From positions 62,001 to 126,000 of the forward strand of contig NZ_VRUA01000010.1 of NCBI RefSeq assembly GCF_008017535.1: DNA of 64,000 nucleotides, read 5' to 3'. Below, in pieces: positions 16,001 through 24,060 of the stretch. The position numbers were made by a program, and so were the translations under genes. Origin of the DNA: Ottowia flava. Lineage in GTDB: Bacteria; Pseudomonadota; Gammaproteobacteria; Burkholderiales; Burkholderiaceae_C. The notes beneath the pieces are model-generated. The model was not told the origin of the DNA, did not search any database, and worked only from the letters and a program-made list of their open reading frames with translations. The first letter of the stretch is position 1. Every line of letters starts with the position of its first letter.

Positions 16001-17269
16001 TTGAACCTCACCGAAGCGACCCACCTCCGCCTCACGAGCCTGGCGGCCTTTCTGGTGCCTGCGCTGGCCCTGTGGCTACCCTCCGGCTACGCCTGGGGCA
16101 TTGGCCTGCTGTTTGTCGGGGCCCTGGCAGGCGCCCCCTACTGGTGGCGCTGGCCGGTACGGCCTGAGACACGCTGGCTGGCCGGCGCCATCGTCGTGAT
16201 GGCTTTGGTGTGGCTGCACGGCAGCGACTGGTCCAAAGGCGTGAGTGTCCTGAACAAACCGGTGCGCTACGCGCTGGTGCTGCCTTGCCTGCTGTACCTC
16301 ATGCGCTTTCCGCCGCAGCTGCGCTGGCTGCTCGCCGGCATTGCGGTCGGTGCCGCCTGCGGAGGCTTGCGCGCGCTGTACGAGGTTTTCATCCTGGGAC
16401 TGGACCGTCCCTGGACCAGCGCCGAGAAAACCAGCAACGCCATCCAGTTGGGCAACCTGTGCGGCATGTTCGGTGTGATGTGCTGGCTGCAGTTCACGGT
16501 CTACGGGCCGCGCTGGCGCTGGCCTCTGCGGCTGGCGGTGTTGGCCTGCTGCGCACTGGGTTTGCTCGGCTCGCTGCTTTCGCAGACACGGGGTGGGTGG
16601 CTGGCGATCGCGCTGTGCCTCCCGATTTTGTTCTGGCTGATTGCCCACTGGGTATCGCACCGCCGCGCATTGGTGGGGCTGCTGGTGCTGGGCGTGCTGC
16701 TGGTGCCGCTCGGCTGGCGCATGGCACCTCAACTGGAACAGCGCCTGGATTGGGCGATCGCAGAAGTGACCTCTTACGAATCCACGGGAAATGCCAACAC
16801 CTCGGTCGGCCACCGCCTCGACCACTGGAACCTGGCCTGGGCGATGGGCCGTGAAAAGCCGCTGCTGGGTTGGGGCGAGGCAGGCTATGCGGCGGAGAAA
16901 GCCCGCCGTGTCGCGGCCGGCCAAGCTGGCCCCGCGGTGCTGGAATATGGGCACGCCCACAACGAAGTGATCGACCAGTTCGTCAAGCGCGGGCTGCTTG
17001 GGGTGGCGGGACTGGGCGTGTTGTACCTGGTGCCCCTGGCCCTGTTCTGGCCGAGGCGGCGGACCGTTGGCCGCACGCCTCAGCTGCCACTTGACGATGA
17101 GATCTGCATACGTCTGCTCGGCGTGACTGTCGTAGGCGCGCACATGGGCTTTGGCCTGACGCAGGTGTTTTTCGCGCACTACAACGGCGTGATGATCTAC
17201 TTGGCGCTGCTGATCTTCCTCTTTGCCACGCTGCATCCTCAGCCGGCTCGTCCTCCGATCCATGGCTGA
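16001..17269 (+). CDS. O-antigen ligase family membrane protein
   Basis: 422 residues with about 10-12 membrane segments. The Wzy_C/WaaL domain is indicated by the SQTRGGWLAI motif near residue 195, followed by a large periplasmic loop containing SVGHRLDHWNLAWAMGREKPLLGWGEAGY and the conserved YGHAHNEVIDQFVKRGLLG histidine segment. Such enzymes attach O-antigen or other glycans to lipid A core in the periplasm. No in-frame ATG lies near the start; TTG at 16001 is the earliest candidate, so the start is uncertain. Distinction from a Wzy polymerase or protein glycan ligase is not possible here. Confidence 0.85.
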   Translation: MNLTEATHLRLTSLAAFLVPALALWLPSGYAWGIGLLFVGALAGAPYWWRWPVRPETRWLAGAIVVMALVWLHGSDWSKGVSVLNKPVRYALVLPCLLYLMRFPPQLRWLLAGIAVGAACGGLRALYEVFILGLDRPWTSAEKTSNAIQLGNLCGMFGVMCWLQFTVYGPRWRWPLRLAVLACCALGLLGSLLSQTRGGWLAIALCLPILFWLIAHWVSHRRALVGLLVLGVLLVPLGWRMAPQLEQRLDWAIAEVTSYESTGNANTSVGHRLDHWNLAWAMGREKPLLGWGEAGYAAEKARRVAAGQAGPAVLEYGHAHNEVIDQFVKRGLLGVAGLGVLYLVPLALFWPRRRTVGRTPQLPLDDEICIRLLGVTVVGAHMGFGLTQVFFAHYNGVMIYLALLIFLFATLHPQPARPPIHG

Positions 17270-17330
17270 CGCTCGGGGCATGGGCGACGAAGTCGCGCGG
17301 GTCCAGTGGTGCTCAGACGTTTTGTGGCGC

Positions 17331-17365
17331 CCAAAAAGAAAACCGCCCCGGGTAGGGGGCGGTTT
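17331..17365 (-). terminator. Rho-independent terminator of the two-component operon (minus strand)
   Basis: Hairpin AAACCGCCCC / GGGGCGGTTT (17340-17365). On the minus strand it is followed by a TTTTCTTTTT run, so it fits termination of the histidine kinase operon. It also lies downstream of the convergent O-antigen ligase gene and may work for both. Confidence 0.7.
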
Positions 17366-17547
17366 CGTGTGACGCTTCTTGTGAGGACCTGACTCTCACA
17401 GTCTTTTGGCGCTTGCAAGCGCAAGTGAGCCAAGGACCGAGAGAGAGTGTGACAGCAAAACACCTACTTTACAAGTTGCAGGAAATGTGGAAACCCCTCA
17501 TTCCGGGGGGCGCGTGGCGGAAGTCGCGAAAATTTAGTCAAAAGAAT

Positions 17548-18804
17548 TCATTTGTTGGATAAAACCAACGGGAAACTCAATCTAAACCGCGCACCGCCGC
17601 CCTCTCGGGGTCCGCAAGAGACCTGCCCACCGTGGCGTTCGGCGATCGAGCGCACCAGCGCCAAGCCCAGGCCGACGCCGCCGTGGCTCTCGCTTGCCCC
17701 AGGCATGCGGTAGAAGGGCTCGAAGATGCGTTCGCGCTGGTCGACAGGCACGCCCGGCCCGCGGTCGTTGACCGCTACCACCGCCTGGCCGTTCTCGGTC
17801 CACAGTTCGGCGCTCACGTCCTGGCCGCCGTAGCGACGCGCGTTTTCCAGCAGGTTGCGCACCGCCCGGCGCAGCAAGCGGTTAACGCCTGGCACCAGTA
17901 CGCTGGTCACGCCTTCGGCCGGCTCAAAAGCCGCGTTGACGCGCGCCGCCTCCTCGGCCACCAGGCCAACCAGGTCGACCTCTTCCATCGTGCCCAGATC
18001 CAGCTCCTTGGCGTCCAGGCGGCTAGCCAGCAGGATTTCGTCGATCAGCTGATCGAGTTCGACGATGTTGCGGCCGATTTCCGCGCGCACGGCCGGCGAC
18101 GGCGCCGAGCCCGACAGTTCCAGCGCCATGCGGATGCGCGCCAGCGGCGAGCGCAACTCGTGCGAGGCGTTGGCCAGCAGCGACTTCTGTGAGCGCAGCA
18201 GCGCCGCTTGCGAATCCATCAGGCTCTGGACCCGCTCCGCCGCATCGTTGAAGCGGCGCGACAGGTCCGCCACCTCGTCCTGGCCCGAGGCCGGCAAACG
18301 CACCGACAGATCGCCCTCGCCCCAGCGCTGAACGCCGCGCTGCAGCCCCTCCAGCCGCTGCGTCAGCCGACGCGCGACCGGAAACACCCCGACCATGACC
18401 ATCAAGCCCGCCAGCCCCAGCACCCACAGAAAGCCGTAGGGCGGCCGCAGCCAGGCCAGCAACGAATTGCCGCCGCGGCGACCAGGCTCGGCGCGCTTGC
18501 GCGGCGGCATCTGCAGGTTCAGCACCTGCCCGTCCTGCAAGGTGACGACAAACTCAAACAGCGGTGGCTCGCCCGGCACGCGGCGCGGCTGCGCTTCCGC
18601 GGTGCCGATCAAATCGCCCGCGGCGTTGCGCACCATCACCTCGCGCGGCGGCTGCGTCAGGCGCTCGCGGTCGCGCTGCTGATCTGCCTTGTGCCAGGCC
18701 CAGCCGACCAGCAGGCTGAGCACCGCCACGCTGCCGGCCACCGCCAGCCAGATGCGCAGGTACAGCTTGCGGGCAATCGGGTTGGGCAGGCCCACGCGCG
18801 TCAA
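17548..18804 (-). CDS. Two-component sensor histidine kinase
   Basis: 418 residues. TM1 (about 14-35), a periplasmic sensor of about 95 residues, TM2 (about 133-150), HAMP, then HisKA with phospho-acceptor His near residue 215 in NASHELRSPLAR. The ATPase domain carries N box RNLLENARRYGG, VNDRGPGVP, FEPFYRMPG and GVGLGLALVRSIAERHGG. The start is a TTG that overlaps the regulator stop (TTGA); a GTG three codons in is an alternative. It is co-transcribed with the response regulator and resembles RstB/CpxA-type envelope sensors. The signal is unknown. Confidence 0.9.
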   Translation of the reverse strand: MTRVGLPNPIARKLYLRIWLAVAGSVAVLSLLVGWAWHKADQQRDRERLTQPPREVMVRNAAGDLIGTAEAQPRRVPGEPPLFEFVVTLQDGQVLNLQMPPRKRAEPGRRGGNSLLAWLRPPYGFLWVLGLAGLMVMVGVFPVARRLTQRLEGLQRGVQRWGEGDLSVRLPASGQDEVADLSRRFNDAAERVQSLMDSQAALLRSQKSLLANASHELRSPLARIRMALELSGSAPSPAVRAEIGRNIVELDQLIDEILLASRLDAKELDLGTMEEVDLVGLVAEEAARVNAAFEPAEGVTSVLVPGVNRLLRRAVRNLLENARRYGGQDVSAELWTENGQAVVAVNDRGPGVPVDQRERIFEPFYRMPGASESHGGVGLGLALVRSIAERHGGQVSCGPREGGGARFRLSFPLVLSNK

Positions 18805-19508
18805 TCCTGCTGCTTGGCGAAGACGTAACCGACCCCCCGCACCGTGACGATGCGCTTGGGGTTCTTCACGTCTTCCTTGATGGCGGCGCGGATGCGCCCC
18901 ATGTGCACGTCGATCGAGCGGTCAAACGCCTCCAGCTCGCGCCCGCGCACCGCCTCCATGATCTGCTCGCGTGTCAGCACGCGGCCAGCGCGCTCGGCCA
19001 GGGTGACGAGCAGGTCGAACTGGTAGCTGGTGAGATCGGCCGCCTGGCCATTCACGGTGACGATGCGCGCGTCGCGGTCGATCTCGAGCGAGCCAAAGCG
19101 CAGCACCTGGTGCTCGGGCGCGGCGCCGGGCTGGTGGCGGCGCAGCACGGCGCGGATGCGCGCCAGCAGCTCGCGCGGCTCGAAGGGCTTGGGCAGGTAA
19201 TCGTCAGCACCCAGCTCCAGGCCCACGATGCGATCCATCGGGTCGCCCTTGGCGGTCAGCATCAGCACGGGTGTGCGCGCCACCTCGCCGGGCAGCGCGC
19301 GCAGGCGGCGGCAGACTTCCAGACCGTCGATGTCGGGCAGCATCAAATCCAGCACGACCAGGTCGAACGGCTTGTCCTGCAGCGTGGCCAGGCCGCTGTT
19401 GCCGTCCACCGCGTGTTCCACGGCAAAGCCGGACTGCGACAGGTATTCGCCCACCATGCCGGCCAGGCGCACGTCGTCTTCGATCATCAACAGGCGTTGG
19501 GTGCTCAT
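18801..19508 (-). CDS. OmpR-family response regulator
   Basis: 235 residues. Receiver domain with acidic pocket E10-D11-D12, phospho-acceptor Asp54 (VVLDLMLPD) and the conserved Lys in YLPKPF; C-terminal winged helix ending in RTVRGVGYVF-like IVTVRGVGYVF. The spacing LTSYQFDLLVTLAERAGRVLTREQIME is typical of RstA/CpxR-like regulators. It precedes and overlaps its kinase gene. ATG at 19508. Target promoters are not evident in the window. Confidence 0.92.
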   Translation of the reverse strand: MSTQRLLMIEDDVRLAGMVGEYLSQSGFAVEHAVDGNSGLATLQDKPFDLVVLDLMLPDIDGLEVCRRLRALPGEVARTPVLMLTAKGDPMDRIVGLELGADDYLPKPFEPRELLARIRAVLRRHQPGAAPEHQVLRFGSLEIDRDARIVTVNGQAADLTSYQFDLLVTLAERAGRVLTREQIMEAVRGRELEAFDRSIDVHMGRIRAAIKEDVKNPKRIVTVRGVGYVFAKQQD

Positions 19509-19636
19509 GCGCTCCTTTCTAGCACGGCTGCAGCGCCGCCCAGGCGGCTTTGGCGCTCATCATCGGCGCACCGCGCTGGCACGGCTTGAAGGCGCGGTAA
19601 AGATAGGTAAACGCCGCGGCAGCGGTGCCGCGTTTC

Positions 19637-19690
19637 GCTATTATTTCAATAGCTTTCTGCGCTTACCCATCTAGCGCCGCAGGCCGATTT
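19637..19690 (+). repeat. Dispersed ~55-bp element, copy 6 (3' end of ampG-like gene)
   Basis: The head runs from GCTATT to AATAGC, then TTTCT, GCGC, ATCTAGCGCC and GCAGGCCGATTT. It encodes, on the opposite strand, the last 9-10 residues and the TAA stop of the AmpG-like permease. Confidence 0.85.
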
Positions 19691-21030
19691 GACCTTGAAC
19701 TTCGTGCCGCCAGCGCGACCAGCACCAGCACCGGCAGGCCCAGCAGCGCGGTGCTGGTGAAGAAGCCCGCGTAGCCAAAGGCGTTGACGTAGTCGCCGGA
19801 AAAGCCCGCGACGAACTTCGGCAGCATCAGCATCAGCGACGAGAACAGCGCGTACTGCGTGGCCGAATAGCTGATGTTGGTCAGGCTCGACAGGTAGCCG
19901 ACGAACGCCGCCGAAGCGATGCCCGACGCCAGGTTGTCCGCCGACACCACGGCGATCAGCGCCGGCACGCTGTGGCCGTAGCCGGCCAGCCAGGCAAACA
20001 GCAGGTTGGTCAGTGCCGACAGCAGCGCGCCCAGCATCAGGATGCGCATGACGCCGAAGCGCAGCGCCAGCGAGCCGCCCACGAAGGCGCCCACCAGCGT
20101 CATGACCACGCCGTAGATCTTGGTGACGGCCGCCACCTCGTCCTTGGTGTAGCCCATGTCGACGTAGAACGGGTTGGCCATGATGCCCATCACCACGTCG
20201 CTGATGCGGTAGACGGCGATCAGCGCCAGGATCAGCGCGGCCTGCCACTTGTAGCGGCGAAAGAAGTCGGCAAAAGGCTCGATCAGCGCGCTCTGCACCC
20301 ATTCGCCGGCGGTGCGCGCGGGCTTTTGGGGCACCGGCGGCGGCTCGGGCGAGATCAACACCGTCAGCACGCCCAGCGCCATCGATGCGGCCATCACGAG
20401 GTACGCGGCCGCCCAGGCCGCGTTGTCGTAGCCGGTCGTGGCGCCCTGCGCCCGCGCCGCGACCCACAGCACACCCGCGCCAGCCCAGATCATGGCCAGG
20501 CGGTAACCCGTCTGGTAACTGGCCGCCAGCGCTGGCTGCAGGTCGGTCGGCGCCGATTCGATGCGGTAGGCGTCCAGCGCGATGTCCTGCGTGGCCGACG
20601 CAAATGCCACCACCAGCGCGCACCACACCACGCCGGCCAGCGACACGCGCGGGTCGGCCAGCGCCATGCCCACCAGCCCGGCGGCCACGCCCAGCTGCGC
20701 CAGCAGCAGCCAGCTGCGCCGCCGGCCCAGCCAGCGCGTCAGCCCCGGCAGCGGCACCCGGTCGACCAGCGGCGCCCACACCCATTTGAAGCCGTAGGCC
20801 AGGCCGACCCAGCTGAGGTAACCGATGGTCGAGCGGTCGATGCCCGCCTCGCGCAGGCGGAACGACAGCGTGCCCAGCACCAGCAGCAAGGGCAGCCCGG
20901 CCGAAAAGCCGAGCGCCAGCATGCGCAAGCTGTTGGGCGCGAGGTAGATCCTGAGCGTGTCGGCCCAGCCGGTGCGCGGCTCGGGCGACGGTGGGGTGGC
21001 GGCGCTGGCCGCCGGTTGGGCGTCAGACAA
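19663..21030 (-). CDS. ampG: AmpG-like muropeptide MFS permease
   Basis: 455 residues, about 12-14 membrane segments. The GFSAGLPLLLVLGTLSFRLREAGID opening, the SWVGLAYGFKWVWAPLVDRVP motif and the SATQDIALDAYRIE segment are hallmarks of AmpG, which imports anhydromuropeptides for cell-wall recycling. The start is uncertain: no ATG lies nearby, and TTG at 21030 (MSDAQPAA) has an AAAGG site upstream; a GTG at 21099 would add 23 residues. The C-terminal residues NRPAALDG and the stop come from a dispersed repeat. Confidence 0.85.
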   Translation of the reverse strand: MSDAQPAASAATPPSPEPRTGWADTLRIYLAPNSLRMLALGFSAGLPLLLVLGTLSFRLREAGIDRSTIGYLSWVGLAYGFKWVWAPLVDRVPLPGLTRWLGRRRSWLLLAQLGVAAGLVGMALADPRVSLAGVVWCALVVAFASATQDIALDAYRIESAPTDLQPALAASYQTGYRLAMIWAGAGVLWVAARAQGATTGYDNAAWAAAYLVMAASMALGVLTVLISPEPPPVPQKPARTAGEWVQSALIEPFADFFRRYKWQAALILALIAVYRISDVVMGIMANPFYVDMGYTKDEVAAVTKIYGVVMTLVGAFVGGSLALRFGVMRILMLGALLSALTNLLFAWLAGYGHSVPALIAVVSADNLASGIASAAFVGYLSSLTNISYSATQYALFSSLMLMLPKFVAGFSGDYVNAFGYAGFFTSTALLGLPVLVLVALAARSSRSNRPAALDG

Positions 21031-21190
21031 GGCGGCCTTTCGACGGCGCGGCGAGCGTGCCAAGCGCCCCCGCCACAGCGATCGGCCAGGGCAGAGCACG
21101 GAAATGCAGGGCAGGCCGGAAGCGGTTCATTGCTCCTATTATTGACGCAGCCCGCGCTGATTTCATGCGCTTTTTGAAGCGTTACACCCC

Positions 21191-21874
21191 TCAGCCGCGC
21201 ACGTAGGGGTTGTGGCGGCGCTCTTCGCCAAAGCTGCTCTCCGGCCCGTGGCCGGGGATGAACACGGTGTCGTCGCCCATCGGCCACAGGCGTTCGCGGA
21301 TGCTGCTGATCAGCTGCGCGTGGTTGCCGCCCGGAAAGTCGGTGCGGCCGATGCTGCCGGCAAACAGCACGTCGCCCACAAAGGCGCGCTGCGCCTGGCG
21401 CGAATGGAAAACCACGTGCCCCGGCGTGTGGCCCGGGCAGTGGCGCACGTCCAGCACGCACTGGCCGATCTGCACCGTGTCGCCGTCGTGCAGCCAGCGC
21501 GTCGGCGTGAAGGGCGCCACCTGCGGAAAGCCGAACATGCGGCCCTGCTCGGCAATGCCGTCGATCCAGAACTGGTCGCCCGGGTGCGGGCCGACGATGG
21601 GCAGCCCCCGCCGCGCACTCAGCTCGGCCGTGCCGCCCGCGTGGTCGATGTGCGCGTGGGTCAGCCAGATCGCTTTCAGCTTGACGCCCAGCGCTTGCAC
21701 TTCTTCTTCAATCCGCGCCAGATCGCCCCCCGGGTCGATCACCGCCGCGTCGCGCGTGGCGCCGCACCAGACGATGGAGCAGTTTTGCGCAAAGGCGGTG
21801 ACTGGCACGGTGCGGTAGTGCAGCACGGCGCTGGCGGCGCCGGTGGCAGGTGCGGGGGTCGTTTCAACGGACAT
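21191..21874 (-). CDS. MBL-fold metallohydrolase (glyoxalase II-like)
   Basis: 227 residues. Metallo-beta-lactamase fold with the metal motif LTHAHIDHAGG (HxHxDH, residues about 72-77), second-ligand His in HCPGHTPGHVVF, Asp in FVGDVLFAGSIGRTDFPGG and final His in FIPGHGPES. The FAQNCSIVW N-terminus and this motif set match the glyoxalase II-related YcbL subgroup. It probably hydrolyses a thioester or is a general hydrolase; the substrate is unproven. It starts at ATG 21874, between the AmpG-like and acyl-CoA dehydrogenase genes. Confidence 0.88.
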   Translation of the reverse strand: MSVETTPAPATGAASAVLHYRTVPVTAFAQNCSIVWCGATRDAAVIDPGGDLARIEEEVQALGVKLKAIWLTHAHIDHAGGTAELSARRGLPIVGPHPGDQFWIDGIAEQGRMFGFPQVAPFTPTRWLHDGDTVQIGQCVLDVRHCPGHTPGHVVFHSRQAQRAFVGDVLFAGSIGRTDFPGGNHAQLISSIRERLWPMGDDTVFIPGHGPESSFGEERRHNPYVRG

Positions 21875-21889
21875 GCAGGTACTTTAAGC

Positions 21890-21954
21890 CAAATCGCCCG
21901 CCAGCCCTACAACCACCTGCGCGGCCAGCTACAAAAAAACAAGTGACCGCGGTC
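21890..21954 (-). repeat. Dispersed ~55-bp element, copy 7
   Basis: Reverse orientation: AAATCGCCCG, CCAGCCCTACAACCAC, CTGCGC, GGCCA and an A-rich degenerate head GCTAC. It lies between the MBL hydrolase and the acyl-CoA dehydrogenase. Confidence 0.85.
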
Positions 21955-21996
21955 AGCACATGGCGCAGCGCTGGGCTTTCGCCACCCTCAACGCGA

Positions 21997-23163
21997 TCAG
22001 CGCCCCAAAATCGACCGCGCCACCAGCTCCTTCATGATTTCCGACGTGCCGCCGTAGATGCGCAGCACGCGCGCGTCGGTCCAGAAGCGGGAGATGGGGT
22101 ATTCGGTCATGTAGCCGTAGCCGCCGAACAGCTGCAGGCAGGCGTCGGCGACGCGGCCGAGCATTTCGGTGGTTTGCAGCTTCAGGGCGCTGACGGCTTC
22201 GGGCGTGAGCAGGCCTTGCTGGTAGGCGGCGATGCAGGCGTTCAGGAAGGCTTCGGACGTGGCCACTTCGGTGGCGCACTGGGCCAGGGTGAAGCGGGTG
22301 TTCTGGAACTGGCCGATGGCGTGGCCGAAGGCCTGGCGCTCTTGCACGTATTTCAGCGCCACGTCCAGCGCGCCTTGGGCGCCGTAGACGGCTTGCACGC
22401 CGATGATCAGGCGCTCGCGCGGCAGCTCGCGCATCATCTGCACGAAGCCCTGGCCTTCAACGCCGCCCAGCAGCGCGTCGGCGGGCACGCGCAGGTTGTC
22501 GAAGAACAGCTCGGACGTGTCGCCCGCGTGCTGGCCGACCTTGTCCAGGTTCTTGCCGCGCGCAAACCCGGCGGCGCGCGTGTCCACCAAAAACAGGCTG
22601 ACGCCCTTGGCGCCGGCGGCCGGGTCGGTCTTGGCGGCCAGAACCAGCAGGTCGCAATGCTGGCCGTTGCTGATGAAGATCTTGCTGCCGTTGATGACGT
22701 AGCCGTCGCCATCACGGATGGCGGTGGTTCGGATCGCCTTCAGGTCGCTGCCGGCGCCGGGCTCGGTCATGCCGATGGCGGCCACGGCGTCGCCGCTGAC
22801 CATGCGGGGCAGCCAGTACTCGCGCTGCGCTTCAGTGCCGCAGTGCAGCAGGTAGGGCGGGACGATGTCGGTGTGCACCTGCAGGCCGCCGACGAAGCCG
22901 CCGTAGCCGCGGCACGACAGCACCTCGATCACCGCAAACGAGAAGTGCACGCTGGCGCCCACGCCGCCGTATTGCTCGGGCACGTCGGCGCACAGGTAGC
23001 CGTGCTCGCCCATCTTGCGGAACAGCTCGCGGTCGACCAGGCCGGCCTTTTCCCAGGCGGCGTAATGCGGCTCGATCTCGGCGTCGCAAAAGCGCTCCAG
23101 CGAATCGGTGAAGGCCGCCAGTTCGGCTTTCTCATCGGCAGACAGGTACAGGTTGGGTAGCAT
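21997..23163 (-). CDS. Acyl-CoA dehydrogenase family protein
   Basis: 388 residues, a standard flavin-dependent acyl-CoA dehydrogenase. Motifs: AIGMTEPGAGSDL (FAD/substrate region, near residue 140), ISNGQHCDLLVLAA, the QAVYGAQGALDVALKYVQERQAFG helix, LQLFGGYGYMTEYPISRFWTDARV and the C-terminal RIYGGTSEIMKELVAR. The position that holds the catalytic Glu in medium-chain enzymes is Gly (YGGT), as in subfamilies whose base lies elsewhere in the fold. ATG at 23163. Same strand as, and downstream of, the GntR regulator; acyl substrate unknown. Confidence 0.9.
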   Translation of the reverse strand: MLPNLYLSADEKAELAAFTDSLERFCDAEIEPHYAAWEKAGLVDRELFRKMGEHGYLCADVPEQYGGVGASVHFSFAVIEVLSCRGYGGFVGGLQVHTDIVPPYLLHCGTEAQREYWLPRMVSGDAVAAIGMTEPGAGSDLKAIRTTAIRDGDGYVINGSKIFISNGQHCDLLVLAAKTDPAAGAKGVSLFLVDTRAAGFARGKNLDKVGQHAGDTSELFFDNLRVPADALLGGVEGQGFVQMMRELPRERLIIGVQAVYGAQGALDVALKYVQERQAFGHAIGQFQNTRFTLAQCATEVATSEAFLNACIAAYQQGLLTPEAVSALKLQTTEMLGRVADACLQLFGGYGYMTEYPISRFWTDARVLRIYGGTSEIMKELVARSILGR

Positions 23164-23168
23164 GGATG

Positions 23169-23221
23169 ACTCTTCTTTTAGGAGCTGCTCGCGCAGGTGG
23201 TTGTAGGGCGGGAGGGTGAAA
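23169..23221 (+). repeat. Dispersed ~55-bp element, copy 8
   Basis: The head ends in GGAGC, then TGCTC, GCGC and GTGGTTGTAGGGC; the tail is diverged (GAGGGTGAAAAGG). It lies between the GntR regulator stop and the acyl-CoA dehydrogenase start. Confidence 0.7.
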
Positions 23222-23235
23222 AGGCTTTAAATCGG

Positions 23236-23940
23236 TCAATGCAGGTCGCCCTGCGCGGCCAGGCGGCTGGCGATGGCGTCGCGCACGTTGCGCACGTGCT
23301 GCATGCCGGCGGCGTCGGCCGCTGCCTCGTCGCCCGCCAGGATGGCCTGGCCCATGGCCTGGTAGTCGCGCAGGCGCACCTGCTGCAACGTCGCCGGGCG
23401 GTGCTGGGCGTAGACGATGGGCATGTGAATCGACGGCAGCAGGCGCCGCAGTTCGCGGCTGCCGCTGGCGGCGAGCAGGGCACGGTACAGGGCGCGGCGG
23501 GCCTGGGCGAAGGCGTCGGCGTCGTGGCTGCGGTCGGCCGCGTCAATGGCGGCCAGCGCCGCCTCAATGGCATCGCCCGGCGCGCCCGCGGCCACGGCGC
23601 GCGCGGCGCTGCGCGCCAGCAGGCCGGTCATGCGCTCGGCCACGTCCAGCACGTCCAGCGTTTCGGGCGGCGTGAGCGTGCGGATCGCCGCGCCCTTGTG
23701 GCGGTGCAACTCGACCACGCCTTCGGCCGCCAGCCGCTGCAGCGCTTCGCGCACCGAGGCGCGGCTGACGCCGAACTGCGCGGCCAAGTCCACCTCCACC
23801 AGGCGCTGGCCGGGTACGAAGCGCTGCTGCGACAAGCCTTGCACGATGCCGTGAAACACCGCATCGGCCGCGGTCACGGGGGCATCCGGCGCAGCGAACG
23901 GAACGTCGGCAAAAGGATCGGTCAGAGGAGCGGCGGGCAT
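23236..23940 (-). CDS. GntR-family regulator, FCD (FadR C-terminal-like) subfamily
   Basis: 234 residues. N-terminal winged helix with FVPGQRLVEVDLAAQFGVSRASVREALQRLAAEGVVEL, then an all-helical FCD ligand domain. The FCD metal ligands usually include an Asp and three His; His residues are seen in ASGSRELRRLLPSIHMPIVYAQH and near the C-terminus. It is divergent from the acyl-CoA dehydrogenase/phosphotransferase pair across a 120-bp gap holding a palindrome, so it probably controls both flanking units in response to an acid or acyl-CoA. ATG at 23940. Confidence 0.87.
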   Translation of the reverse strand: MPAAPLTDPFADVPFAAPDAPVTAADAVFHGIVQGLSQQRFVPGQRLVEVDLAAQFGVSRASVREALQRLAAEGVVELHRHKGAAIRTLTPPETLDVLDVAERMTGLLARSAARAVAAGAPGDAIEAALAAIDAADRSHDADAFAQARRALYRALLAASGSRELRRLLPSIHMPIVYAQHRPATLQQVRLRDYQAMGQAILAGDEAAADAAGMQHVRNVRDAIASRLAAQGDLH

Positions 23941-23999
23941 GGGTCAGGCCACAACAGTGCGGGCGAAGGTATCACATCTGAGACAGGATTGCCCGCAAT

Positions 24000-24012
24000 A
24001 TTGTCTGACAAT
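24000..24012. promoter_or_regulatory. Palindromic operator, probable GntR/FCD site
   Basis: ATTGTC and GACAAT flank a single T: a perfect 6+1+6 inverted repeat of the TTGTNNGACAA-like type bound by many FCD regulators. It is located 48 bp upstream of the 24061 start in the divergent gap. Confidence 0.6.
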
Positions 24013-24060
24013 CCGACCAACCAGCCGCTATCCTGCGGCCGACCCAACCGGAGGTGCTCC

